A stretch of DNA of 64,000 nucleotides from Tenacibaculum aquimarinum (GTDB taxonomy: Bacteria; Bacteroidota; Bacteroidia; Flavobacteriales; Flavobacteriaceae): NCBI RefSeq assembly GCF_022478115.1, contig NZ_JAKGSC010000003.1, positions 124,001 to 188,000 of the forward strand, in the 5' to 3' direction. A program made the translations under genes and the position numbers. Of the stretch, positions 26,724 to 35,222 are shown one piece after another. The notes beneath the pieces are model-generated. The model did not search any database and was not told the DNA's origin. It saw only the letters and a program-made list of their open reading frames with translations. Numbering within the stretch: the stretch's first letter is position 1; each line of letters opens with the position of its first letter.

Positions 26724-28952
26724 TTGAAAACAAAAACTATATTAACTGTCTTTATAGCTTTATTTAGCTTGCAAACTTTTTCGCAAACATTCTCTGGTCG
26801 TGTAATTAACAAGAGTAATGAGTCTTTAGAAGATGTATATGTATACAATACAACATCAAACAGCCATACACATACAAATGTAAATGGAGTGTTTTCTTTA
26901 GAAAATAGTAAAACTGGAGATGTAATTGAAGTAGCTATTTTAGGTTATGAAAAGAAAAAAATTACATTAAACGAGTCTCAACTTAAAAATGAAATTACTC
27001 TAATTTTAGAGACTAAAGTATTTTTATTAGATGAATTGGTATTAACTAAAAGAATGAATCCAATTCAAACAGTTGTAAAAATGGATTTAGCTAAGAACCC
27101 AGTAAATTCTTCACAAGAAATTTTACAAAAAGTACCAGGATTATTTATTGGTCAACATGCTGGAGGAGGTAAAGCTGAACAAATATTTTTACGTGGTTTT
27201 GATATAGATCATGGAACAGATTTAAGCTTGTCGGTAGACGGAATGCCTGTAAATATGGTTTCTCATGCTCACGGACAAGGTTATAGCGATTTACATTTTT
27301 TAATTCCAGAAACTATTCAGAAAATAAACTTTGGAAAAGGACCTTATTACGCAAATCATGGAGATTTTAATACAGCAGGTTATGTAGATTTTAAAACAAA
27401 ATCTACGATTCAAGAAAGCCAAGTAAATATTGGTATTGGTCAGTTTAACACCTTTAGAACTTTAGGTTTATTTAATTTATTAGGGAATAAAACTAATGAA
27501 AATGCCTACGTTGCAATAGAATATTTAGCTACAGATGGTTTTGTAGAATCTCCACAAAATTTTAGTAGAATTAACTTATTTGCTAAATACAATACCTACT
27601 TAAAAGACAATAGTAAATTTACTATTTCAGCATCTCATTTTACAAGTAAATGGGACGCTTCTGGGCAAATTCCAGAAAGAGAAGTTGCAAACGGAAACAT
27701 AACTCGTTTTGGTGCTATTGATGATACTGAAGGAGGAGAAACTTCACGAACAAATTTAAATTTACAGTACAATAAAACGTTAGATAATGATGTAGCGTTG
27801 CAAACCAATGTTTTCTACACAAAATATAATTTCAAATTATTTTCTAACTTTACTTTCTTCTTAGAAGATCCAATAAATGGAGATCAAATTAAGCAATATG
27901 AAGACCGAGATATTTTTGGTTTTAATACACAGTTCTCTAAAGATGTAACCATTTTTAATACTGAAGCAAAAGTTACTGCAGGAACAGGTTTACGAAACGA
28001 TAATGTAAAAAATGTTGAGTTATCTCATACTTTAAATAGAAAAACTACACTTAATAATATTCAGTTGGGTGATGTAAATCAAACTAATTTTTATGCTTTT
28101 TTAAATTCTGAATTTGAGTTTGGAGACTTTAAAATTGAACCAGCTTTGCGTTTAGATTATTTTAAATTTCAATATAATGATGCATTACAGCCAACATATT
28201 CAACAGAATCAGCATCAAAAGCAATTGTAAATCCAAAATTGAATTTTACTTATACACCTAATGAAAATGTACAATGGTTTATAAAATCTGGTATTGGTTT
28301 TCATTCTAATGACACACGTGTGGTTGTAAAACAAACTAATAAAACGTTACCAAGAGCTTATGGTTTAGATTTTGGAAATAGTTGGAAGCCAACTTCAAAA
28401 TTAATAGTAAACACAGAACTTTGGTATTTATTATCTGAAGAAGAATTTGTCTATGTTGGAGATGCAGGTATTGTAGAGCCTTCAGGAGAATCGCAACGTT
28501 ATGGTTTAGATTTAGGAATACGTTACCAATTTACAGATTGGTTATATTTTAATACAGATGCAACATTTACAAAAGCAAGAAGTTTAGAAGAAGTTGCTGG
28601 TCAAGATTATATTCCTTTAGCGCCAGAAGTAACTTTAACAGGAGGTATTTCTTTAAATGATTACCATAATTTTTCAGGTGGAATTAACTATAAATATATT
28701 GGAGATAGAGCAGCTAACGAAGATTATTCAATTACTGCGGAAGGGTATTTTGTTGCAGATGCAAATTTAAATTATAAAATGAATGCTATAACTCTTGGTG
28801 TATCTATAGAAAATTTATTTGATGTTGAATGGAATGAAACGCAGTTTGCAACAGAGTCTAGATTACAAAATGAAACAGATTCAGTTGAAGAAATTCATTT
28901 TACTCCAGGTACGCCATTTTCTGCAAAACTATCTATTAGTTATACATTTTAA
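26724..28952 (+). CDS. TonB-dependent receptor with carboxypeptidase-like domain
   Basis: A 742-residue outer-membrane receptor when started at TTG 26724, which gives the signal peptide MKTKTILTVFIALFSLQTFS; the frame is open back to a TTG at 26661 but without a better start. Order: signal, carboxypeptidase-D-like regulatory domain (about 25-105, FSGRVINKSNESLEDVYVYN), plug domain (about 125-240, with SSQEILQKVPGLFIGQHAGG and IFLRGFDIDHGTDL), then the beta-barrel ending in FSAKLSISYTF with terminal Phe. The DIDHGTDLSLSVDGMPVNMV region is typical of receptors near DUF4331/HupE loci, so a metal-related ligand is conceivable but unproven. Confidence 0.9.
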   Translation: MKTKTILTVFIALFSLQTFSQTFSGRVINKSNESLEDVYVYNTTSNSHTHTNVNGVFSLENSKTGDVIEVAILGYEKKKITLNESQLKNEITLILETKVFLLDELVLTKRMNPIQTVVKMDLAKNPVNSSQEILQKVPGLFIGQHAGGGKAEQIFLRGFDIDHGTDLSLSVDGMPVNMVSHAHGQGYSDLHFLIPETIQKINFGKGPYYANHGDFNTAGYVDFKTKSTIQESQVNIGIGQFNTFRTLGLFNLLGNKTNENAYVAIEYLATDGFVESPQNFSRINLFAKYNTYLKDNSKFTISASHFTSKWDASGQIPEREVANGNITRFGAIDDTEGGETSRTNLNLQYNKTLDNDVALQTNVFYTKYNFKLFSNFTFFLEDPINGDQIKQYEDRDIFGFNTQFSKDVTIFNTEAKVTAGTGLRNDNVKNVELSHTLNRKTTLNNIQLGDVNQTNFYAFLNSEFEFGDFKIEPALRLDYFKFQYNDALQPTYSTESASKAIVNPKLNFTYTPNENVQWFIKSGIGFHSNDTRVVVKQTNKTLPRAYGLDFGNSWKPTSKLIVNTELWYLLSEEEFVYVGDAGIVEPSGESQRYGLDLGIRYQFTDWLYFNTDATFTKARSLEEVAGQDYIPLAPEVTLTGGISLNDYHNFSGGINYKYIGDRAANEDYSITAEGYFVADANLNYKMNAITLGVSIENLFDVEWNETQFATESRLQNETDSVEEIHFTPGTPFSAKLSISYTF

Positions 28953-28960
28953 GTTTAGTT

Positions 28961-29029
28961 GGTTGGAATTCGGGGGACTTTCAATCAGCCCAATTAATAA
29001 TAAATTTTTAGCAGAAAATTGTTATTAAT
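28961..29029 (+). ncRNA. Structured 3'-region RNA element, copy 2
   Basis: Same architecture as 26489-26557. Hairpin 1: GGTTGGAA / TTTCAATC (28961-28968, 28979-28986, two G-U pairs) with loop TTCGGGGGAC. Hairpin 2: ATTAATAA / TTATTAAT (28993-29000, 29022-29029) with inner AATTTT / AAAATT. Lies 8 bases after the receptor stop and before a terminator. Confidence 0.65.
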
Positions 29030-29034
29030 AAAAA

Positions 29035-29062
29035 AATAGCCGCTTTATAGCGGCTATTTTAT
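29035..29062. terminator. Bidirectional terminator between receptor and anti-sigma genes
   Basis: Perfect 9-base stem AATAGCCGC / GCGGCTATT with loop TTTATA, A-run before and T-run after, so it can stop transcripts from both sides of this convergent junction. Confidence 0.87.
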
Positions 29063-29081
29063 ATTATAATATGTTTGTTGT

Positions 29082-29870
29082 TTATACTGCCCCTAAAGTA
29101 TATAATTGATCCATTGTTGGAGATTCGCTTCCGCCTGCTGGTTCTAAAGTAATTCCAAAGGCTTGAGAATCGTTTGGATTATCAATATTAAATATTTTGT
29201 TAGCATCAGCTAAAAAGCCATCTATAGTTCCCAAACTTGTTGGTGTTAATGGATTTAACTTTAAAGACCAAACTTGGTATACTTTTCCTTCAGGGGGATC
29301 TGGTAAACCTTTAACATCTAAATAAATAGTTTTACTGTTCTTGTTCCAGTAAACTTTAGCATAAGATTCCGGAGAAACATTTTGTCCCGCTAAAGGAATT
29401 GTAACTATATCTTTGTCTCTAATTACAGTAAGTAATTTTTCATTTTCTGCTAAACTAGAATTAGCTTTATCCAATTGCTCTTCAAACTGTTGTTTTTCTT
29501 CAGCTAATTGGTCATTTAAAGTATTGTTATTTATAATATTAAACAATAACGTACTTCCAATTAAAATTGAAGCAGCCCAACCAGTATAAGTAACCCAATT
29601 GTTTTTAGGTTTCTGAATAGGAATAACCTTACTTGGCCTTTCTCTATCTTGAACTAATTTGATAAGGATATTTTTAAAAGAAGTATCTGTCTCTTTTGGA
29701 GCAACACTAGCTGTTAATACAGAAATAGTTTTTTCTATTTCTTTAATTTCGTTTAAAATTTCTGGATGATCTTGAATAAGTTGATAAACCTGTTCATTTT
29801 CTTTATCAGAAAGTGCACCGGCAACATATAACTCTAAAATTCCAGATTGTATGTGTTCGTTTTTATCCAT
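29082..29870 (-). CDS. Anti-sigma factor, RskA-like
   Basis: A 262-residue membrane anti-sigma factor. Residues 1-80 form the cytoplasmic sigma-binding region (ILELYVAGALSDKENEQVYQ), one transmembrane helix lies at about 93-112 (YTGWAASILIGSTLLFNIIN), a coiled-coil stretch follows (about 118-145), and the C-terminal periplasmic domain is RskA-like (YWNKNSKTIYLDVKGLPDPP, VYQVWSLKLNPLTPTSLGTI). It starts one base after the sigma-factor stop, so both are made together and it presumably holds that sigma factor inactive. Confidence 0.9.
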   Translation of the reverse strand: MDKNEHIQSGILELYVAGALSDKENEQVYQLIQDHPEILNEIKEIEKTISVLTASVAPKETDTSFKNILIKLVQDRERPSKVIPIQKPKNNWVTYTGWAASILIGSTLLFNIINNNTLNDQLAEEKQQFEEQLDKANSSLAENEKLLTVIRDKDIVTIPLAGQNVSPESYAKVYWNKNSKTIYLDVKGLPDPPEGKVYQVWSLKLNPLTPTSLGTIDGFLADANKIFNIDNPNDSQAFGITLEPAGGSESPTMDQLYTLGAV

Positions 29871-29871
29871 G

Positions 29872-30399
29872 TTATTTAAGCATTACTCTTAATTCGTTAA
29901 GACAATTTCTATTTCTAGTTTTTACAGTTCCTAACGGAATCTCTAAGTTTTCAGAAGCTTCTTTTTGTGTAAAACCTTTAAAATAAAGTAATTCTATAAG
30001 TTTTTTACAAGTGTCTTTAAGCTTGCCTACAAAGTTTTTAATACCAATTGCATCAGTACTATTGTCTAAACTATCATGTGTCTCTAATATATCTACGAAA
30101 ATATTGGCATCAAGGTTTTTAGAATTGTTCTTAAAATTTTTAGAACGTGTTTTATCTATAGCAGCATTTCTTGCAATATTAATAATCCAAGTAAAAAACC
30201 TACCTTTTTTTGCTGAATATGTATCTGCGTTATTCCAAGCTTTTATAAATACATCTTGGGTAACTTCTTGTGCTAGTTCTTTGTCTCTTACGATGTTGAA
30301 AATAACTCCAGAAACACTGTCGTTATACATTTCGTAAAGGGATTCAAAAGCTTTTACGTTTTTGTTTTTAAATTGAACTACAAGTTCTTCTAATTGCAT
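29872..30399 (-). CDS. ECF RNA polymerase sigma factor
   Basis: A 175-residue sigma-70-family ECF factor. Region 2 spans residues about 10-85 (FESLYEMYNDSVSGVIFNIV, FTWIINIARNAAIDKTRSKN) and region 4 spans about 118-170 (LIELLYFKGFTQKEASENLE, IPLGTVKTRNRNCLNELRVM) with the helix-turn-helix. Pairs with the RskA-like anti-sigma gene one base downstream. Likely target is the convergent DUF4331-TPR-receptor block. Confidence 0.93.
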   Translation of the reverse strand: MQLEELVVQFKNKNVKAFESLYEMYNDSVSGVIFNIVRDKELAQEVTQDVFIKAWNNADTYSAKKGRFFTWIINIARNAAIDKTRSKNFKNNSKNLDANIFVDILETHDSLDNSTDAIGIKNFVGKLKDTCKKLIELLYFKGFTQKEASENLEIPLGTVKTRNRNCLNELRVMLK

Positions 30400-30455
30400 T
30401 ATTGTTGTTTTTAAGAGTTTTCTAATATACTTAAAATTATGTTAGTGTTGTACGG

Positions 30456-31037
30456 TTACCAATTACTTCTAGATTTTATATTATTAGTACAAAACTTAAT
30501 AATTTCATTTAAACGTTTTAAGCGAGTTGCTTCTCTTTTAGCTTGTTTTAACCAATACAAATAGCTCTTTTTATAACTTGGTGCAAAGTTTTGATAATTT
30601 TTAAAAGCGACTTTATTTTTATCAAATTCTATTTGTAAGTCTTGAGGAATAATTAGTTTTTCTACATCATCTAAAGCAGTCCACGAACCATTTTGTTTTC
30701 CGGTTTTTATAATTTCTAATCCGCTTTTATGCATTAATTTATTTGCAGATAATTCTATAATGTATTTTTTATTGAGTGCACTCCAAACACTTTTAGGGTT
30801 TCTTTTACAGAAATATTGTCTTCGTTTTCCGTTGCCTAAACTTTTTACGGTGGAATCTATCCAACCAAAACACAAAGCCACTTTTACGGCTTCTTCCCAA
30901 CGCATAGATTCCTCTATGTTTTCTACTTTATAAAAAATAAGATAAATTCCTTCGGAAGAAATATGGTTTTCTGAAAGCCATTTTCTCCATGCTATATCAT
31001 TTTTAAAATAGAGTTCTGGTTTAGTTGTTGCGGGCAT
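30456..31037 (-). CDS. YdeI/OmpD-associated family protein
   Basis: A 193-residue protein of the YdeI family. N-terminal LYFKNDIAWRKWLSENH, then EGIYLIFYKV, the conserved ALCFGWIDSTVKSLGNGKRR and FCKRNPKSVWSALNKKYIIE; the C-terminal part has FKNYQNFAPSYKKSYLYWLK and the basic AKREATRLKRLNEIIK. Family members have been linked to peptide or bacteriocin resistance, but the biochemistry is unknown. Overlaps the M23 peptidase gene by 17 bases. Confidence 0.87.
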   Translation of the reverse strand: MPATTKPELYFKNDIAWRKWLSENHISSEGIYLIFYKVENIEESMRWEEAVKVALCFGWIDSTVKSLGNGKRRQYFCKRNPKSVWSALNKKYIIELSANKLMHKSGLEIIKTGKQNGSWTALDDVEKLIIPQDLQIEFDKNKVAFKNYQNFAPSYKKSYLYWLKQAKREATRLKRLNEIIKFCTNNIKSRSNW

Positions 31038-31824
31038 ATTTTCCTTTTTTATATTTTTTAGAAGATATAGAATCTAAAATAAATGGAATAGAAACCAAGC
31101 CTTTTTTAGTTGGTTTATAAATAGTAAAATGTAAATGAGGTTCAGAAGACATTCCTGTGTTTCCAGAATAGCCAATCAGTTGTCCTTTTTTTATTGTGTC
31201 GCCAATTTTAACAAGTACACCATCTTTTTTAAAGTGGCCATATTGTACAAAAGTTCCATCTTTATGATACACAAGAATAAGGTTTGCTTTATTAAGATAT
31301 TTTTTACTGGTTCCGTTTTTATCAAAATGATCTTTTACATTAATGACCAATCCTTCTCTAATAGCACAGACTTCTTGCCCAACATTCATTTTAAAATCAA
31401 TAGCATATCTAGAAGTTATTTTATTGTGCGAATAACCACCATTATTTCCTTGAAGAACTTTATATCGTTTTCCTTTTAAAAAAGGTAGTCCGTAATTATA
31501 GAGCGTGTCATATTTTTTTAAGTTAGAAGTTCCATAAAAAAGATTGAAATGATAGTTCTCAATAATGTAATTTGTGTCAATTTCTACTTGTTTAAATTTT
31601 AAAATGGTTTTAGTTCCTTCTTTTACAAAGTCTATATATTGTTCTTTTTTATTGATTCTATCATCAATTTTTAAAAATGTAGGATGAATCGATTTTTTCT
31701 CAATATTTACATAAATAGAATCGTTTTTTAAATTGAAAGAAATATAACTCGGTTTTTTATATTCATCTTTTGTACAAGAAACAAAAAGAATAGCAACTAA
31801 AAAAAATCTAAAAACCACATTCAT
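31021..31824 (-). CDS. M23-family metallopeptidase-type lipoprotein
   Basis: A 267-residue lipoprotein with signal MNVVFRFFLVAILFVSC. The C-terminal LytM/M23 fold occupies about residues 130-250: SHNKITSRYAIDFKMNVGQE with the metal-site Asp, NGTSKKYLNKANLILVYHKD, QYGHFKKDG, and the HLHFTIYKP motif with the HxH metal ligands. M23 enzymes cut peptidoglycan cross-bridges. The first His ligand is not in the plain HxxxD arrangement (Arg is at that place; a His lies a few residues earlier), so activity is uncertain. Overlaps the YdeI gene by 17 bases and follows the M28 gene by one base. Confidence 0.82.
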   Translation of the reverse strand: MNVVFRFFLVAILFVSCTKDEYKKPSYISFNLKNDSIYVNIEKKSIHPTFLKIDDRINKKEQYIDFVKEGTKTILKFKQVEIDTNYIIENYHFNLFYGTSNLKKYDTLYNYGLPFLKGKRYKVLQGNNGGYSHNKITSRYAIDFKMNVGQEVCAIREGLVINVKDHFDKNGTSKKYLNKANLILVYHKDGTFVQYGHFKKDGVLVKIGDTIKKGQLIGYSGNTGMSSEPHLHFTIYKPTKKGLVSIPFILDSISSKKYKKGKYARNN

Positions 31825-31825
31825 A

Positions 31826-33151
31826 TTATCTCATTATTTTATTCGGAAAAACAACAACACTTTCATGTCCATTTTCTCCTACAGAAGAAACTCCGAAAAA
31901 GAAATTATCAATTACAATTCCTTCTAAAGTAAATTCTGTAGCTTCAATATACCTTGAATTATCCCAAGTTGGACTGGTTGTATCTCTCCAATAAATTTTA
32001 TAACCTTTTGCGCCATCAACTTTACTCCATTTTAGTTTAGCTGACGCTTCTACAATTCCACCAATTGCAACTTCTTTTGGCGCTTCTGGAGCCCAAGCTA
32101 AAGATGCTAAGTTAATTGCATTTACAGCTGTTAGTTTTTTAGCATAACCAAAGTTTACATGTTCAAAAGTATCACCGTAATTAACTCCGTTTTCGGTTCT
32201 AATATCTTGATGTTGTTGCGTGTAATTTTCATGCGCTTCCATAATTCTAATTCCGGCAAAACCTAAATCGTTAAAAGGTCTGTGATGACCACCACGACCA
32301 AAACGATCTAATCTATAAATCATCATTGGATTCATTTCTGGCATATATGTTTTTGTATTCTTGTGAATATAACGTGCTAATTGACGTGAAATTCCATCAA
32401 CTTCTCCACCATAAAAACGGCGCATTCTTCGTTGCCTTTCGGTTTCATTTGCAGGAACAGGTTCAGAGAAAATTCTGAATGCTCTATTGTCAATTACACC
32501 ATCAACTCCGGTGATGTTTCCAATCATATCATTGTTTAAAATTCCGATAATTTCCCAGCCTTTTTCTTTGGCATATTTTGCTAAACCAGCACCACCAAAA
32601 AGCCCTTGTTCTTCACCAGATAAACCAACATAAATAATACTGCTTTCAAATTTATATTTACTTAAAACTCTTGCTGCCTCAATAGTTCCTGCCATTCCTG
32701 ATGCGTTATCATTTGCGCCTGGAGCATCTGTGGTAAAATCCATAGTATCACTTGCACGCGAATCTATATCGCCACTCATAATAACATATCTGTTTGGGTA
32801 TTTTGTTCCTTTTTGAATTGCTACAACGTTTACAATCCATGCATCGTGCGGAACTCTTCTGTTGCCTTCTTTGGTTACAAAATCTTTCTGATAAAAAGTA
32901 TTTATACAGTTGTTGCAATCGGTAGAAATTTTATCGAATTCAGATTTTATCCAACGTCTTGCAGCACCAATTCCACGAGTGTTTGATACCGTGTCTGAAA
33001 AGGTGTTTCTGGTTCCGAATTCGGTTAGTGTTTTTACATCAGCTTTAATTCTTTCCGAAGAAACAGCATTTATAATGTCGTAAATTTTAGCATCTGTTTG
33101 TGCTATTAATGTTGAGGTAATTACAAAAAAGAGTAGTGTAAGTTTTTTCAT
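31826..33151 (-). CDS. M28-family zinc aminopeptidase, secreted
   Basis: A 441-residue exported peptidase, signal MKKLTLLFFVITSTLIAQ. The M28 domain covers about 60-355: GDIDSRASD, the metal-ligand region GANDNASGMAGTIEAARVLS, catalytic GLSGEEQGLFGGAGLAKYAK, LNNDMIGN and the final His region DTFEHVNFGYAKKL. A C-terminal fibronectin-III-like domain (about 365-438) follows. It lacks a C-terminal T9SS sorting sequence, so it is probably periplasmic. Same operon as the M23 and YdeI genes. Confidence 0.88.
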   Translation of the reverse strand: MKKLTLLFFVITSTLIAQTDAKIYDIINAVSSERIKADVKTLTEFGTRNTFSDTVSNTRGIGAARRWIKSEFDKISTDCNNCINTFYQKDFVTKEGNRRVPHDAWIVNVVAIQKGTKYPNRYVIMSGDIDSRASDTMDFTTDAPGANDNASGMAGTIEAARVLSKYKFESSIIYVGLSGEEQGLFGGAGLAKYAKEKGWEIIGILNNDMIGNITGVDGVIDNRAFRIFSEPVPANETERQRRMRRFYGGEVDGISRQLARYIHKNTKTYMPEMNPMMIYRLDRFGRGGHHRPFNDLGFAGIRIMEAHENYTQQHQDIRTENGVNYGDTFEHVNFGYAKKLTAVNAINLASLAWAPEAPKEVAIGGIVEASAKLKWSKVDGAKGYKIYWRDTTSPTWDNSRYIEATEFTLEGIVIDNFFFGVSSVGENGHESVVVFPNKIMR

Positions 33152-33204
33152 TTTTAGAGTAAATATTAAAGCTACTAATCTACAAAGAAAAAAACTATAT
33201 AAAT

Positions 33205-33277
33205 AAGCTTAGCCCTGATTGAAACGACATCCTTTTGCTTTTTCTGCAAAAGATATAGCGGAAAGCAGGAATAGCTT
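33205..33277. repeat. Hairpin repeat, family 1 copy 2
   Basis: AAGCTTAGCCCTG (33205-33217) to CAGGAATAGCTT (33266-33277) form the outer arms; inner stem CTTTTGC / GCAAAAG. Shared words with the other copies are GATTGAAACGACATCCTTTT and GATATAGCGGAAAGC. Lies between the M28 and DUF885 genes; no gene inside. Confidence 0.7.
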
Positions 33278-33340
33278 CAAATAAAAAAGAGAACAAAAAA
33301 ATATTTTTGCTCTCTTAAATTTATGTTGAAATTGTTGTGT

Positions 33341-35128
33341 TTATTTAGTGTTCGCAATCCATTTATCAATTTTAGCCTCTAATAAAGCTAACGGAATACA
33401 ACCTGTTTCTAAAACTTGGTTGTGAAACTCACGAATATCAAATTTATTACCCATTTGCTTTTTAGCTTTTGCACGTAACTCACGTATTTTTAATTGACCA
33501 ATTTTATACGATAAAGCTTGCCCTGGATTAGCCATATAACGTTCAATTTCCGAAATAATACTAGCTTCACTTTCTGCTTCATTTTCTAAAGAATATTGAA
33601 TTGCTTTTTCTCGAGACCAACCTTTTGCATGCATTCCGGTATCTACAACTAACCTAATTGCTCTATGCATTTCCATACCTAACATTCCAAAATATTGATA
33701 TGGATCTGTGTATAAACCTAATTCTTTTCCTAAATTTTCTGTGTATAAAGCCCAACCTTCGCCATAAGCACTATACCACAATGTTTTTCTGAAATCTGGT
33801 AAATCTTGATTTTCTTGCGTTAATGAAATTTGATAATGATGTCCAGGAATTGCTTCGTGTAAAAACAACGCTTCGTCAGAAAATACATTGTATTTTGAAG
33901 CATCTGGAATTGGTGTATAAAAAACTCCAGGTCTTGTTCCGTCTAAAGAACCAGGATTGTATTCTGCACTTGCAGAAGCTTCTCTAAATTTTTCTGTTTG
34001 TTTTACCACAAACGGAGTTTTAGGTTTATTGCCAAATAATTTTTCTAATTGCGGCTTCATTTTTTCATGAATTGCATTAAAGTTGTCCAAAATTTCTTTC
34101 GGATTTTTATAAGGCATCAATTCTTTATTTTCTCTAACAAAGTTGAAGAAATCTTTTAAACTTCCTTTAAAACCAACTTGTGTTTTTACTTTTTTCATTT
34201 CCGATAAAATTCTTGAAACTTCGCTTAAACCAAGTTTATGAATTTCATTAGCCGTCATGTTTGTGGTTGTGTAATTTTTAATAGCGTGTTTGTAATACGT
34301 TATTCCGTCTGGAATTGAACCAATACCACTGCTTTTTCTACCTGCTTTTAAATACTTGGTTGATAAAAAAGTGTGCATTGAATTAAAAATAGGAATCAAT
34401 TTATCATCTAACATGTTAGTGTACTTTCTTGTCAATTCCTTTTTATCATCAGCAGAAAAACTATCAGGAAAATTTTTGATAGGAGCATAAAATAAATGTT
34501 CCGTTGTTTTAGTTTTTGCTAAACCTTTAAACTGTGGAATTACTTTTTTTATTAATGAAGTTGGTAATACATAACCCTCTTTAACTCCTTGGTGCATGTT
34601 TTTAATTGCGGTTTGCATCCAGCTATAAAAACCATCCAATCTACCTAACCAGTTTTCGTAATCTTGTACGGTTTTAAAAGGTTGTGCGCTGCTTCCGCTT
34701 GCTAATTGTCCCATTGTTAAATTTATGGTCCACATTTGGTTTATAGGCATTAAAGCATCATTCTTAAAGCTATTTTGTGCCAAAGCCATGTCGCAATCCC
34801 AATCTAAAACAGCTTTACTCATTTGCTGACTTTCCGTTAAAGAATCGTCTTTAAAATCGTTTAGTTTTGCTTTGTATACAGTATAAAAATCTTTCGTTTT
34901 TAGTTGATACTCTTTAGATAATGTATTTGGGAATTGATCGTTAAAACGATTGTCTCCTGCATAAGTTGCATTAATTGGGTTTAACACTAATTTACCTTCG
35001 TTGTAGTCTTTTAAAAGTTGATTAAATTCAGTGTTTTCTGAAATTGTTTTTGCTTCATTTGATGTTTCATTTTTACAAGAAACAAGTACTAATGAAATTG
35101 CAAAAATAGATAGAAGTATTTTTTTCAT
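33341..35128 (-). CDS. DUF885-family lipoprotein (peptidase-like)
   Basis: A 595-residue lipoprotein, signal MKKILLSIFAISLVLVSC with lipobox Cys at 18. DUF885 occupies most of the protein; the zinc-peptidase-like motif LFLHEAIPGHHYQISLTQEN is at about residues 425-445, followed by AYGEGWALYTENLGKELGLY, and ends with GCIPLALLEAKIDKWI. The family resembles M3-type metallopeptidases but is poorly characterised. A TATATTTG promoter box lies 23 bases before its ATG. Confidence 0.88.
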   Translation of the reverse strand: MKKILLSIFAISLVLVSCKNETSNEAKTISENTEFNQLLKDYNEGKLVLNPINATYAGDNRFNDQFPNTLSKEYQLKTKDFYTVYKAKLNDFKDDSLTESQQMSKAVLDWDCDMALAQNSFKNDALMPINQMWTINLTMGQLASGSSAQPFKTVQDYENWLGRLDGFYSWMQTAIKNMHQGVKEGYVLPTSLIKKVIPQFKGLAKTKTTEHLFYAPIKNFPDSFSADDKKELTRKYTNMLDDKLIPIFNSMHTFLSTKYLKAGRKSSGIGSIPDGITYYKHAIKNYTTTNMTANEIHKLGLSEVSRILSEMKKVKTQVGFKGSLKDFFNFVRENKELMPYKNPKEILDNFNAIHEKMKPQLEKLFGNKPKTPFVVKQTEKFREASASAEYNPGSLDGTRPGVFYTPIPDASKYNVFSDEALFLHEAIPGHHYQISLTQENQDLPDFRKTLWYSAYGEGWALYTENLGKELGLYTDPYQYFGMLGMEMHRAIRLVVDTGMHAKGWSREKAIQYSLENEAESEASIISEIERYMANPGQALSYKIGQLKIRELRAKAKKQMGNKFDIREFHNQVLETGCIPLALLEAKIDKWIANTK

Positions 35129-35151
35129 TTTGAGTTGTAATTGATTTTACA

Positions 35152-35159
35152 CAAATATA
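35152..35159 (-). promoter_or_regulatory. -7 promoter element of the DUF885 gene
   Basis: Reads TATATTTG on the minus strand (TAnnTTTG), between the htpG terminator and the DUF885 gene. Confidence 0.5.
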
Positions 35160-35167
35160 CAAAACAA

Positions 35168-35197
35168 AAAACCTCTCTGTTTTCACAAAGAGGTTTT
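35168..35197 (-). terminator. Terminator of htpG
   Basis: Perfect 9-base stem AAAACCTCT / AGAGGTTTT around a 12-base loop, 25 bases after the htpG stop, with T-rich sequence following in the minus direction. Confidence 0.78.
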
Positions 35198-35222
35198 ATA
35201 ATTTATCTATGGCTATTTGCCA

